Assembly (NCBI GenBank): GCA_937862885.1
Contig: CALMEE010000083.1
Coordinates: 1 to 64,000, forward strand
Origin: an uncultured Planctomycetaceae bacterium
Lineage (GTDB): Bacteria; Planctomycetota; Planctomycetia; Pirellulales; Pirellulaceae
DNA length: 64,000 nucleotides
Direction of reading: 5' to 3'
Numbering within the stretch: the first letter of the stretch is position 1; every line of letters begins with the position of its first letter. The translations under genes were made by a program, and so were the position numbers. The notes under the pieces are model-generated. The model did not search any database, was not told the DNA's origin, and was given only the letters and a program-made list of their open reading frames with translations. This document shows, piece after piece, positions 33,777 to 43,390 of the stretch.

Positions 33777-34390
33777 TACACCAGGGAGTCGGTACAAGAA
33801 CGAGACGAACCTGAAAGTTCAACAGAGATCGGACGCACCAGACCACATAATACATGCCGAGACCATTCAAAATACATGGCTAGTCAAAAGGGGTACATCC
33901 AAACAGTTTTTGGCGAACGATGCCGGGAGATACGCATGGCTTGCAAATGGATTTTCAGATCACGAACGCTCCGAAAACTTCAACCAATTGTACTGTTTTG
34001 TCAAACGAATTATTTTGAAAACCGCACAAATTTGGGGGAAATTGCTCAAGAGAAAGCGCCTATCTTGCACGATAAGCACTTTGTTGAAAATTTCTGGTTG
34101 CTCCCAGTTAATTTCGGCGTATTTGAAGCGTGGAAAATGCTGGTTCAAGACACCGCATTCAAGAAAGCGGACGGTTATCCTTTACGCAACGTGTGAAAAA
34201 TAACTTCTGTTGTAAGAAGTTGCTGCATGGTAGCCATTTGACGGGTGGCTGTAGCCTTAGATAAAAAATCTTGATAAAAAGCCAGAATTGAACGGAGATG
34301 CCGAGCGCATGCGGCCGACCGATAGTTGATGAAACACGGCCCATATTGATTTCTTGATCCCGAGTACTTTTTTGCAAAACCGCTAGTAGC
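33777..34390. other. Intergenic region before scpB
   Basis: This 614-bp stretch contains a 106-codon plus-strand frame (33876-34196) with no recognised domain and probably not a gene. A small perfect hairpin (AACTTCT/AGAAGTT) lies at about 34203-34222. No RNA family was recognised. Confidence 0.45.
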
Positions 34391-35053
34391 ATGGAACACC
34401 CCGAAAACGAGCGGCACGATAGCTGGCCGGACGATGACGCCAATCGCATGCAGCGGGTCGAGGCGGTTCTTTTCTTGTCCAAGGAACCCATGAATAGCCG
34501 AAAACTTAGTGAACTTGCTGATTTGGAAGATGGTACACAAGCGAGAACCCTAATTCAGAAGTTGAATCAGCGATATGATCGGACGGGTAAGGCTTTTCAA
34601 GTAAAACAGGTGGCCGGAGGTTACCAATTGATGACCCGCCCTCAGTTTGCTCCCTGGCTGCGACAAATTGAATACACTGGTACTTCGTTACGCTTGAGTC
34701 CGCCAGCTCTCGAGACGTTGGCCGTCGTAGCATATCGGCAGCCGGTGCTTAAAGCCGAAATAGAATCCATTCGCGGCGTTGGATGTGGCGAACTATTGCG
34801 ACAATTGATGGAACGTAATTTAGTAAAAATCGCTGGCCGCAGCTCGGAATTGGGAAATCCTTTTCTTTACGCCACGACCAGAAATTTCTTGAAAACTTTT
34901 GGACTTGGCACGCTAGACCAGCTACCCAGAGCGGCTAAATTACGAGGTAGGGAAATTCTCGGTGAATCGCAAAAAAATCAACCCCCCAATGGACTTTCCA
35001 GCGAATCGTTGAGTACTATATCCGAAACAGCACACTACATTGAGCAGGAGTAA
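34391..35053 (+). CDS. scpB: Segregation and condensation protein ScpB
   Basis: This 220-residue kleisin-partner protein joins SMC and ScpA in the complex that compacts and separates chromosomes. It consists of two winged-helix domains: RVEAVLFLSKEPMNSRKLSEL at the start, GYQLMTRPQFAPWLRQ in the middle, and LETLAVVAYRQPVLKAEIESIRGV, the family signature. The C-terminal 35 residues are polar and probably disordered. scpA and smc are not in the window. It is followed after 3 bp by an extremely acidic protein with a strong ribosome site that lies within the scpB end. Confidence 0.94.
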   Translation: MEHPENERHDSWPDDDANRMQRVEAVLFLSKEPMNSRKLSELADLEDGTQARTLIQKLNQRYDRTGKAFQVKQVAGGYQLMTRPQFAPWLRQIEYTGTSLRLSPPALETLAVVAYRQPVLKAEIESIRGVGCGELLRQLMERNLVKIAGRSSELGNPFLYATTRNFLKTFGLGTLDQLPRAAKLRGREILGESQKNQPPNGLSSESLSTISETAHYIEQE

Positions 35054-35056
35054 ATC

Positions 35057-35464
35057 GTGAAAATTTCATCGTCGACTTTGTTAGACAGCCTAAACAACTA
35101 TCTTACCAATCAGGTAACTGGTCCAGCCGGCGCATTGACTGAATCGACATGCTTTGGCGACTCGATTGTTATGATCGACGATGACGAAGACGACTTCGAA
35201 GACGATTTCGAAGAGGACGACTTAGAAGATGAAGACGATGACGAAGACTGGGAAGACGACGATGTCGAGGAAGAGGATGAAGAACTAGAGGACGTTGACG
35301 AAGATTTCGATGACGACTACGAAGAAGAAGAGGAAGACTTCGAAGACGAAGAGTGGGAAGAAGTCGAAGACGATGACTTCGAGGACGACGAAGAGGACGA
35401 TGAGGACTGGGAAGACGACGATGTCGAAGACGAATTCGAAGACGACGATGAAGAGTGGGACTAA
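35057..35464 (+). CDS. Extremely acidic Asp/Glu-rich protein cotranscribed with scpB
   Basis: This 135-residue protein starts at GTG 35057, with AGGAG at 35046-35050 inside the scpB stop region. After a normal 38-residue lead, almost all residues are Asp or Glu with regular Trp, Phe and Val spacers (DEDWEDDDVE appears twice). The predicted charge is strongly negative, so it is likely disordered and acts as a DNA-mimic, histone/SMC-binding partner, metal buffer or linker; none of these is shown. Two 23-bp direct repeats inside it show growth by local duplication. An ATG at 35171 is an alternative start. Confidence 0.7.
   Translation: MKISSSTLLDSLNNYLTNQVTGPAGALTESTCFGDSIVMIDDDEDDFEDDFEEDDLEDEDDDEDWEDDDVEEEDEELEDVDEDFDDDYEEEEEDFEDEEWEEVEDDDFEDDEEDDEDWEDDDVEDEFEDDDEEWD
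35246..35268 (+). repeat. 23-bp direct repeat copy 1 in the acidic gene
   Basis: The 23 bases (start GACTGGGAAGACGACGATGT) recur exactly at 35405-35427 in the same reading frame and encode DWEDDDV. Confidence 0.85.
35405..35427 (+). repeat. 23-bp direct repeat copy 2 in the acidic gene
   Basis: Exact copy of 35246-35268, 159 bp apart (a multiple of three), consistent with in-frame duplication. Confidence 0.85.
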
Positions 35465-35641
35465 GTAGTCCGCACAGGGATTGTGAAGTCCGCACAACCC
35501 ATGACCAGTTTGAAATTTCTTGCGCAGCGATCATCGTCCTTACAATAACCTTAAAATCTTTTTGTGCCGCTGAACGAATTCCAAGTCACGAGCCTGGATC
35601 AAAGGTCATCGTGAATGGCGGAGCCGAGCAACCCTTCTTGG

Positions 35642-36697
35642 CTAGGTTTCCAAACCATACTGTTTAAGTTTCTTATGCAGCGTATTGCGATTGATGCCAA
35701 GACGCTTCGCGGCAACTGATTGATTACCGCGACACGATTCCATCAGCTGGCTGAGTAATTCGCGTTCGACGGGGTTGACGATGGCCTCGTGCAGGCCTCC
35801 CTCGCCGCCGTTTTGGGATGCAATCCGGTTGAACACGAACTCACGAATCAGATTTTGTGGATCGGCTGGATGCAGATCCCTTGGATCACTCGTTCGCTGG
35901 CCAGTGACCACATCCGGCAAAAGCTTCGTTGTAATCAGGGGTTCTTCGGCTAAGATCACCGCCCGCTCGATGTGGTTCTGCAATTCCCGGACATTGCCAG
36001 GCCAGGAATAATCCCGCATCGCCCGCATCGCCTCGTTATCGATTTTAAAATCTTCGTTTTGCCGATGTTGTTGTCCGTACAAACGCACAAAATGTTCGGC
36101 AAGTGGCCCGATATCGTCTCTGCGAGAGCGCAGCGGCGGAAGAAAGATGGGAAAGACGTTGAGTCGCCAATAAAGGTCTTCACGAAATCGTTGGTCCGCA
36201 ACTTCGCGAAACAGATCCCGGTTGCTGGCGGCGATCACTCGAACGTCGACGCGATGCGTGACACTATCGCCGACCCGTTCAAATTCTCGCTCCTGCAAAA
36301 CACGCAACAGCTTGACCTGGAGCATGGAACTCGTCGAATTAATCTCGTCGAGGAAAATCGAGCCCGTATGAGCGGCCGCAAAACGGCCAGCTCGATCTCG
36401 ATCCGCTCCAGTGAATGAACCGCGAACGTGGCCAAACAACTCGCTTTCTAATAAGGTTTCGGACAGAGCGCCACAGTTCACCTTGACCAATGGACCGCTG
36501 GAGCGTTGGCTCAGCTTATGGAGCGCTCTGGCAATCAATTCTTTACCAGTTCCCGATTCTCCCTGAAGCAACACGGTAACGTCGCAGCGCGCGGCCTTTT
36601 CCGTGAGGCCATACACTTTGCGCATCGCATCGCTGAGCCCAATCAGCTCAGGGATCGGGGAGAGGTAACGGATTGGTCTTTGCTTGTTAACCGACAT
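35642..36697 (-). CDS. Sigma-54-dependent transcriptional activator without receiver domain
   Basis: This 351-residue bacterial enhancer-binding protein uses ATP to open sigma-54 promoters. The AAA+ domain starts by about residue 16. Walker A is GESGTGKE (46-53), the sigma-54 contact loop is GSFTGA (93-98, with Ser in place of the usual Ala), Walker B is SIFLDEIN (113-120), and the arginine-finger region is RFREDLYWRLNVFP. The C-terminus has a Fis-type helix-turn-helix (CRGNQSVAAKRLGINRNTLHKKLKQYG). No N-terminal receiver, GAF or PAS domain exists, so activity must be controlled by a partner or by level. The only sigma-54-like promoters I see in the window are at 8.45 and 43.57 kb. Confidence 0.93.
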   Translation of the reverse strand: MSVNKQRPIRYLSPIPELIGLSDAMRKVYGLTEKAARCDVTVLLQGESGTGKELIARALHKLSQRSSGPLVKVNCGALSETLLESELFGHVRGSFTGADRDRAGRFAAAHTGSIFLDEINSTSSMLQVKLLRVLQEREFERVGDSVTHRVDVRVIAASNRDLFREVADQRFREDLYWRLNVFPIFLPPLRSRRDDIGPLAEHFVRLYGQQHRQNEDFKIDNEAMRAMRDYSWPGNVRELQNHIERAVILAEEPLITTKLLPDVVTGQRTSDPRDLHPADPQNLIREFVFNRIASQNGGEGGLHEAIVNPVERELLSQLMESCRGNQSVAAKRLGINRNTLHKKLKQYGLET

Positions 36698-36865
36698 GCC
36701 AATATCGTAACAGCTTCAACACGAATCCAAAAGAATCCATGCAACACAGATGGTAAGCTGCGCGGATGCAAACGCCCGATTTCTGAAAAGTGAACCGGCT
36801 TTTACCGAGGGATCCAAGACATTCAATCCCCATCAAGCTGTGATCAACGGACCGCACCGCCTCAG

Positions 36866-39169
36866 CTATTTGTTTTCTATGAGGTCCAGTACCGTCGCAT
36901 AAATTTGACGTGATTCGTCGGGTTCGTTCGCACTGTTGTTATAGTAATCGTATTGCCACAATATCTCTTGTTTTGTCAACAAGATCCCGTTTTTGCGGAC
37001 CGCATACGACAACGCGGCGAGTGCGGCTTCGCGAGCCTCTAACGCCATGTTCGATTGATTGACAATGCTCAATAGCTGGCGCTGCGCGAAAGGTGTCCCA
37101 ATTCGACCGAGCACCTTCGTTGCCGCTGCCCCAGCAATCTGACTATGCAAATTTTCTGCCAGTTGTTCCTGGTACTCAGCAAAATCAAAAACCGCGGTAA
37201 TGGATTCAGTTTCGGTCAAAGTTGCAAGCTGCGAATTGGCCCACTGAGCGAATTCAATGCGCGTGATCGGCTCCAGCCGATCCAGACCACGTCGTAAGCT
37301 GAGATTGTAAAGTTGACGAGCCACAACACCCGTTTCCACCGTTATCGGTAACGGAACAGCCAATGGATCTTCATTGCAATAGCTTTGGATTCTCGGCGCG
37401 TCCCATTCCAAGTAGGAAAGGCCGATCGGAATTTGCTTCGAACGCGGATCGCGACGTAACATCTGCACCAATTCAAGATAGTCTGGTTGGCTGATTGTAT
37501 CGGAGAGGACGATCAATTCGATGTCTGGGTTGGTGGTAGCGAGCTGAAAGACTTGGCGGGCATTGGTGGCGGTCACCGGTACATATCCAGAAGTTAGCGC
37601 GGCGTCTGCCAAATTGCGCACCACCGCAGGATCTCGATGAGCGATCAAGACATTGCGATGGCCCTGTGCTCGTGCCAAGTACACAAGTGAGCGGAGGTAA
37701 TAACTCGTGCCGGCGAAAGGTCGGTCGACCCCCAAAGCCGAAATGGCCCGGCACGCTGCATAAGTGACTCGCTGATCGCCGAATTGAAGTGCCCGGGCGA
37801 GTGAACTAGGCTGTCCGTTCTGAGCAGACAAAACACTTGGATCGCCGCACCGTTCCAGCAATTCGCAAGCGCCGCATGCCGCTCCAGCCAATCGTCGACT
37901 GATGGCGTTATCGAGGGCCTGATTCAAGTCGACCGACGTGAATCTGCGAAGCAACGAATCCGCGAAGCCCTCGTCGAGCGGGCGATCAATTCCTTTTTCA
38001 GACTTCATTGCCTGCAACGCAGAAACTAGATACAAACCTCGGTATTCGGCCTCTTCAGGTCGCATGAACAACAGTGCTTCAGCAAGCGGAGCAGCCAACA
38101 GTTGGCGTCGCAGGTCATTTCGAATGCGTTGGGGAACCAATTTTCCTTGCCATTTCCAAAAGGTTGAGAAAACTTCTGGCTCAAAGGGATCGACGGGAAG
38201 TGACCGTCCATTGTTAAACGCGGCGAAATACAAATTTCGCTCCACATCGGCGAGCGAAGGAGGGCCGCCCAGTTGGCGTGTTAATGCGTGTCGAGCCAAC
38301 GAGCGAAGTTGCGTTGTTTGTCCAGTTGCCAACGCATGATACAAGGCCCATTCAGCCCTGTCCGAAGCGACATTCCCCAAAGCCTGTGCCGCTTCCATTC
38401 GCAACTCCACGTGATCGCTAAAAATCGCGCCAAGGAGAGGCTCGGTCGCATCATTCCCGAAATTGTTCAATGCGGTTCTCAGATGAGGAAATTGCTCACT
38501 CCGCGATTTGTCAGCCAACGCGTTGAGAATGGCGGCAGCTCCGGATTCACCGGCAATTTTAAGTTGTGCCAACGCATCACTTCTGACGTAAATGTTTTCA
38601 TGGTTGAGGTCACGCGTCAACGAATCAAGACGAGAAGGATCGTAGGCAAAACGCCAAGCCGCATCCAAGACTTGGTCAGCAAACGATTTGCCCTCGGGCT
38701 GCAAGTCATCTCGTGATGCGAGGTCAATAAAAAAGGGTGAACCAGCGGCACGGTGTAACGCAAACATTTGTGCGTCGTCGGTGACCAAAGCAGCCAACCG
38801 ATTGATGAATGACTTTGCCTCAATGTCCGCGTCGACTTCCAACAACGTACTAATCGCGGCCACCAATTGCTCGGCGGATTGAGGATTCGAGTTCAATACG
38901 GCCTGAATCACAACGCGACGTGTCGGATCCGTGAACTGAAGCTGACCGTCGAGAACTTCTCCGCTCGTTAGCGTAGGTTGTACTGGTCTGGGCACGCGCC
39001 GGTCCACGTCGCCGCCCGCAAACGGATCATCTTGACTAAAAGCGAGCGAATGATAGCCAATAAGGCATAAAACGCAGGCAATCTTCCATGGAAAAAGAGG
39101 CATTTGAAGCCCGAACACACCGCTGCGTTTGCAAGATCGGGCGCGCTGAAAAACACCACTTGTCTTCAT
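36866..39169 (-). CDS. Exported HEAT-repeat protein with pseudo-receiver domain
   Basis: The protein has 767 residues from ATG 39169; ATG 39103 is an equally possible start that directly precedes the signal helix (LFPWKIACVLCLIGYHSLAFSQ). The frame also continues further upstream to 39316. The first half of the mature protein consists of HEAT-like helical repeats (YVRSDALAQLKIAGESGAAA, VELRMEAAQALGNVASDRAE). Near the C-terminus a CheY-like segment appears (NVLIAHRDPAVVRNLADAAL, then IELIVLSDTISQPDYLELVQ), but the usual acidic pocket is incomplete. A receiver-like fold outside the cytoplasm would not be phosphorylated, so it may be structural. The function is unknown. The gene lies behind argH on the same strand. 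Confidence 0.72.
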   Translation of the reverse strand: MKTSGVFQRARSCKRSGVFGLQMPLFPWKIACVLCLIGYHSLAFSQDDPFAGGDVDRRVPRPVQPTLTSGEVLDGQLQFTDPTRRVVIQAVLNSNPQSAEQLVAAISTLLEVDADIEAKSFINRLAALVTDDAQMFALHRAAGSPFFIDLASRDDLQPEGKSFADQVLDAAWRFAYDPSRLDSLTRDLNHENIYVRSDALAQLKIAGESGAAAILNALADKSRSEQFPHLRTALNNFGNDATEPLLGAIFSDHVELRMEAAQALGNVASDRAEWALYHALATGQTTQLRSLARHALTRQLGGPPSLADVERNLYFAAFNNGRSLPVDPFEPEVFSTFWKWQGKLVPQRIRNDLRRQLLAAPLAEALLFMRPEEAEYRGLYLVSALQAMKSEKGIDRPLDEGFADSLLRRFTSVDLNQALDNAISRRLAGAACGACELLERCGDPSVLSAQNGQPSSLARALQFGDQRVTYAACRAISALGVDRPFAGTSYYLRSLVYLARAQGHRNVLIAHRDPAVVRNLADAALTSGYVPVTATNARQVFQLATTNPDIELIVLSDTISQPDYLELVQMLRRDPRSKQIPIGLSYLEWDAPRIQSYCNEDPLAVPLPITVETGVVARQLYNLSLRRGLDRLEPITRIEFAQWANSQLATLTETESITAVFDFAEYQEQLAENLHSQIAGAAATKVLGRIGTPFAQRQLLSIVNQSNMALEAREAALAALSYAVRKNGILLTKQEILWQYDYYNNSANEPDESRQIYATVLDLIENK

Positions 39170-39519
39170 AGAGAAATCCCAGTCACAAAATCGTTGCATG
39201 TTACGATTCACCAGATGTTTATCGATTGTTTCACACCTAGGCTCCAACATCTTGCCGAACACCGGCCTACATCGTCTTATCTGTCCAACTGCTATTGCTG
39301 CAGGAGATCGTGGCAAACGGAATACCGAACCGAGCCACGCCCGGAGTCCAATTGCTCGTGTTTTGACGATTATCCGGACCGGCTTGCCTTTTTCAGATCG
39401 TTACATTGTAGATTCAAGCCGAACCGACTCCGCGCGATCAGGCGGCACAAATCAACGTTTCGCCGTTCATGCTTGATGGCAGCCTGCCAAAATTCTGCAA
39501 GATTTAGATCCTCTTCAGA
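39170..39519. other. Intergenic region between argH and the HEAT-repeat gene
   Basis: This 350-bp stretch may include a short upstream extension of the HEAT-repeat frame. No terminator or RNA was recognised. Confidence 0.45.
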
Positions 39520-40959
39520 TCAATCAACAGGATGACGTTGTGTCGCCAATCGGCCACGCCATGCTTGGACTTGAAATTGAACCTGCTCAAGGCCCGTCGA
39601 GCCAAAGCTACAAAATGCCTTGACTGCATTTTCTACTCCCAATACATCATAAACAGAAACGTCAATAGTTGGATCAATCTGTTGAAAAACTTCCAGTTTT
39701 AATTGGCTGAGCGAGCAATTGGATTGGCGGGCTAGGTGGACTAACTCCCCCACACGATGGTGGGCAGTACGCATGGATTCTCCACGCTTTATTAAGTATT
39801 CCATCAATGTCGTGGCGTCGACGAAGCCATTTCCCAGGCGAGACGCCAATTTTTCCGTTTTCAGGCGAGTTTCGCGTACGATAGGTATCGCAATCTCCAA
39901 ACAGGCCAAAATCGTGTCTGCCGCGCGAAATAAATGGATCTTGTCTTCCTGCAGGTCGCGGTTATAGGCCGTTGGCAACCCTTTCACGAGGATCATCAAT
40001 GCCTGCAACGAGCTGATCAGTGTGCTCGATTTGCCACGAATCAATTCTAAAACGTCCGGATTAATCTTCTGCGGCATCATCGAAGATCCGGTACAAAACG
40101 CGCTTGGCAGTTCGAGCATGCTGTACTCGTCCGATGCCCAAATAATCCATTCCTCCGCCCACCCGCTTAAATGAATGCCCAAGTGAGCCCAACAGTACAA
40201 TGCTTCGATTACAAAATCCCGGTCACCGGACGAGTCGATACTATTTCGCATGACTTGATCGAACCCGAGCTGTGTAGCCGTGTATTGTCGATCGATGGGC
40301 AGACTAGTACCCGCAACAGCTCCGCAACCCAACGGTGACGTATTGACGCGCAGCCGACAACCAACGAGTCGCTCGCGATCCCGCTGGAATTTCTCACAAT
40401 AAGCTAACCAATAGTGGGGTGCGAGTACGGGTTGAGCGCGTTGCAAATGCGTGTATGCAGGGAGGATGATCTGGGCATCGCGTTCACAGCGTTCCACAAA
40501 AGCGGATTGCAATTCATGCAACAACTCCAGCGATCGATCGATTTGGTCTCTTAACCACAAGCGCATGGCTGTTGAGACCTGATCATTGCGGCTGCGGGCC
40601 GTATGCAACTTTCGCCCGGCTTCGCCAATTCGTTCGATCAACGCCTGCTCGATGTGCATGTGGATATCTTCCAAGTTGATCGAGAACGGAAAGTTGTTGT
40701 TGTCGATATCTGCCTCAATGGATTTCAGCCCCTGCTCAATTTGCTCACATTCGGCTCGGCTAATCAGGCCAATCTCTGCCAGCATTTTGGCATGCGCGAT
40801 CGAGCCAAGAATGTCATGGCGATACAGTCGCGAATCGACGTCGATACTTTGCGTAAATCGCTCGGCTAACGGACTGGCCGCTTGATCAAAGGCCCCCGAT
40901 CGACTCGGGCTTTGTTTGGTGTTGCTCAACGTATTACCTCGCCGCGTAGGCTTTTCCAC
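39520..40959 (-). CDS. argH: Argininosuccinate lyase
   Basis: This 479-residue enzyme performs the last step of arginine synthesis, splitting argininosuccinate into arginine and fumarate. It belongs to the fumarase/aspartase superfamily: HTARSRNDQVSTAMRLW (start of the fold, with the conserved HTxRSRND), TGSSMMPQKINPDVLEL (signature loop with catalytic Ser), and LPTAYNRDLQEDK. It is complete, with a slightly longer N-terminus than most. The divergent parA gene lies 228 bp away. No other arg gene is in the window. Confidence 0.97.
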   Translation of the reverse strand: MEKPTRRGNTLSNTKQSPSRSGAFDQAASPLAERFTQSIDVDSRLYRHDILGSIAHAKMLAEIGLISRAECEQIEQGLKSIEADIDNNNFPFSINLEDIHMHIEQALIERIGEAGRKLHTARSRNDQVSTAMRLWLRDQIDRSLELLHELQSAFVERCERDAQIILPAYTHLQRAQPVLAPHYWLAYCEKFQRDRERLVGCRLRVNTSPLGCGAVAGTSLPIDRQYTATQLGFDQVMRNSIDSSGDRDFVIEALYCWAHLGIHLSGWAEEWIIWASDEYSMLELPSAFCTGSSMMPQKINPDVLELIRGKSSTLISSLQALMILVKGLPTAYNRDLQEDKIHLFRAADTILACLEIAIPIVRETRLKTEKLASRLGNGFVDATTLMEYLIKRGESMRTAHHRVGELVHLARQSNCSLSQLKLEVFQQIDPTIDVSVYDVLGVENAVKAFCSFGSTGLEQVQFQVQAWRGRLATQRHPVD

Positions 40960-41187
40960 AAGATTCTAGGCCATCTCACTAACCAGGAGTCGCCATATTC
41001 GCCCTGGTTCATCGCATCATGCGAGCTAGCAAACCAGCTGAAACGAAAAACTCATCTGTTGAGAGTGGCTAGCGAAACCTATAATCCGTGCATTGTAACG
41101 GATTTTTGTTCGAGTGCGACTTGATCTTGTCGGGTTAAAGCGATTGAGTGCGAGAAACGCACGTGACTGGGAAAGGGAGTTTCCAAC

Positions 41188-42114
41188 ATGCGGTCCATTG
41201 CCATTATCAATCAAAAGGGGGGAGTCGGCAAAACCACGACAGCCGTCAATTTGGCGGCGGCATTGGCAGACTTTGGCCAACGAGTCTGGTTGATCGACCT
41301 GGACCCGCAAGCGCATGCTTCGTTACATTTGGGCTTGGTGCCGGACGAGCGGCAACCCACAGTCTACAATGCGTTGACCGAGCGAACTCCGCTGGGAACT
41401 GTGCGGCATCACGTGAGCACCAATTTGTGGGTGACGCCCTCGCATCTTGATTTGGCTGCTGCAGAATTGGAATTGGCCAATGAAGTTGGTCGGGAGATGA
41501 TTCTACGGGATTTAATTGAACAGGATCCTGCAGAATTCGACACAGTCATTATCGATTGTCCCCCGTCTTTGGGCGTGTTGACGCTCAATGCGTTAACTGC
41601 TTGCCGTGAAGTTATCCTCCCGTTGCAACCGCACTTCTTGGCATTGCACGGCGTGAGCAAGCTCCTGCAAACGGTCGAGATCGTCGCGAAACGCCTTAAC
41701 CGAGAACTTCGCTTGTCGGGTGTCGTGTTCTGCATGTGCGAAGGGACGACGCGCCTTGCCAACGAAGTCATTGGTGACGTTGAAGCCTTTTTCAATACGG
41801 AACGCGAAAAGGGCAGCCTTTGGTCAGATGCTGCCATTTATGAAACCCGAATCCGCAAAAATGTGCGGCTGGCCGAGGCACCAAGTTTCGGCCAATCGAT
41901 TTTCGAATATGCTCCAAACTCAAATGGCGCAATTGACTATCTTGCTTTAGCCACCGAAGTAATGGCTGGAGACCGAATTAGAAATCCAGCCGTCGGTTTG
42001 ATGGGATTCAAAAACGATTTGTCCAAATCGAGCCCGCCAATTTCCTCATCCAGCTATCATACGACTGGCTCTATGGAACAAAACGGGATTCGATCAGCCA
42101 AATTTATGCCTTGA
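41188..42114 (+). CDS. parA: ParA/Soj-type chromosome partition ATPase
   Basis: This 308-residue protein has the deviant Walker A KGGVGKTTTAVNLAAALA near the start, DLDPQAHASLHLGL as the next motif, and FDTVIIDCPPSLGVLTLNAL (Walker B). These are typical of chromosomal ParA/Soj proteins that move origin-linked ParB-parS complexes. The gene is near dnaA, as expected for origin-proximal par, but no parB follows: its 3' end overlaps a convergent methyltransferase by 11 bp. A ribosome site (AGGGAG) lies 8 bp before the ATG. I did not find a complete parS sequence. An orphan role, such as placing other cargo, remains possible. Confidence 0.9.
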   Translation: MRSIAIINQKGGVGKTTTAVNLAAALADFGQRVWLIDLDPQAHASLHLGLVPDERQPTVYNALTERTPLGTVRHHVSTNLWVTPSHLDLAAAELELANEVGREMILRDLIEQDPAEFDTVIIDCPPSLGVLTLNALTACREVILPLQPHFLALHGVSKLLQTVEIVAKRLNRELRLSGVVFCMCEGTTRLANEVIGDVEAFFNTEREKGSLWSDAAIYETRIRKNVRLAEAPSFGQSIFEYAPNSNGAIDYLALATEVMAGDRIRNPAVGLMGFKNDLSKSSPPISSSSYHTTGSMEQNGIRSAKFMP

Positions 42115-42895
42115 TCTTCCGTTTGCACACGGCCAGGAAACACTCGGCCATCGCTTGATTGGCAGGCGTTGTCAAGACCACGCCAGCAGGTTGACCGTGA
42201 TTGAAGGGGGAACGCGTACCGGAATTCTGATTGAAGAATTGTACCTCTTGGAAATACTTGCTGAGGAGTTCCTTGAACGTCGCGTAGTCATAAACGCGAT
42301 AATGATGGGGAGCAATGTCCAACGGCCACTGATTGGGCGTGGAACAGATTAACAGTCCATCAGGTTTCAGAATTCGCGCAAGTTCCCGTAGAAACGCTTG
42401 GTCATCCACCAGATGCTCGATGGTCTCGAATGATACGGCGACGTCGAACTCGTCGGAAGAGAGGCCGGTATCCTCGGCAGTGCCAATACGATAATCAGTG
42501 TTATTGAGTGAATGCTTCCTCTGAGCGTATGCGATGGCCTCAGGGCAACAATCGATACCCAAGACACTTGCGGCATGCCCAAGTTCGACTAGAGCACGAA
42601 CGCCGTAACCCGTACCACACGCGATATCAACGACGTGTTTGCCAGTTGTGAATTGAGCCGCAAATCGATAGCGGGCGAGATGAAATTCCGCGCGGCCTTC
42701 ATCGAAGATCGGAACGGTTGCATCCATGCGTTCGCTGCGATTTTCGTAAAGCCAGCGGATTTCCGGATCATCGATCGAAAATGCCCACACCTTTTCCAAG
42801 CGAGCAACACGATCACGCAAACGCTGAAGTTGCTGCGCTTGCCTGCGGACCAAAGCCTGAAGTTGTTTGATACGTTCGGACTCAGCAGATGTCAT
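42104..42895 (-). CDS. Class I SAM-dependent methyltransferase
   Basis: This 263-residue protein begins with a short coiled coil (LQALVRRQAQQLQRLRDRVA) and then a Rossmann methyltransferase domain. Motif I is VVDIACGTGYGVRALVELG, the acidic residue follows in VLGIDCCPEAI, and the later motifs are FDVAVSFETIEHLVDD and LKPDGLLICSTPNQWP. That set matches the UbiE/Methyltransf_11 group. The substrate is unknown; similar proteins act on sugars, lipids or small metabolites. It converges on parA, with an 11-bp overlap. Confidence 0.9.
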   Translation of the reverse strand: MTSAESERIKQLQALVRRQAQQLQRLRDRVARLEKVWAFSIDDPEIRWLYENRSERMDATVPIFDEGRAEFHLARYRFAAQFTTGKHVVDIACGTGYGVRALVELGHAASVLGIDCCPEAIAYAQRKHSLNNTDYRIGTAEDTGLSSDEFDVAVSFETIEHLVDDQAFLRELARILKPDGLLICSTPNQWPLDIAPHHYRVYDYATFKELLSKYFQEVQFFNQNSGTRSPFNHGQPAGVVLTTPANQAMAECFLAVCKRKIKA

Positions 42896-43342
42896 TACTT
42901 GTTTTTATAGGTTCTATCACGATTGCTGGTCTTGTATTAAAAACCCGAACGAAAATAATTCGAGATCTTTGCAAACGAAATAATAGCTCGCAAAATCTCA
43001 ACATTCTGTGCCAATCGCTTTGCATGTTGGCAGAAAGCGACACGCGATGCAATGCTGCCCGGACCGAAATATCATCAGCCAAAAAGAGACCATCCGGCTT
43101 TAAGGCCCTAAACGAGTCACTTGACTCCTAAAGGCCACAAAACAAAGAGACATTCTTCGGTAAATGAAGGAACGTGGGCTCATCAGGAAGTCGCAACATT
43201 TTGTTCAAAAAAGCTTTGAACATTTAAAATGCTCAATCGCAAAAAACGGGCCAGAGGAATTGACTCGGCTATGTCGAACGAGAGGTTTGTGCGATTTGAA
43301 GTGTTTCGTTTTGATACACTGTATTATTTTGCAACACACACC
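42896..43342. other. Non-coding region beside the methyltransferase
   Basis: This 447-bp stretch contains only short frames without domain features. It probably holds the methyltransferase promoter on the minus strand and the end of the candidate small RNA. Confidence 0.5.
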
Positions 43343-43390
43343 AAAAGAAAAGCGATCAATCGAACTTCAATAAATGTTCGACTGATCGCT
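43343..43390 (-). terminator. Intrinsic terminator of the candidate small RNA
   Basis: Arms 43351-43365 and 43376-43390 pair over 15 positions with one mismatch around a 10-base loop. On the minus strand the stem is followed by TTTCTTTT. Confidence 0.8.

Noticed and set aside
33876-34196. 106-codon frame before scpB
   Set aside because: No domain, no ribosome site and overlapping frames of similar length; probably chance.
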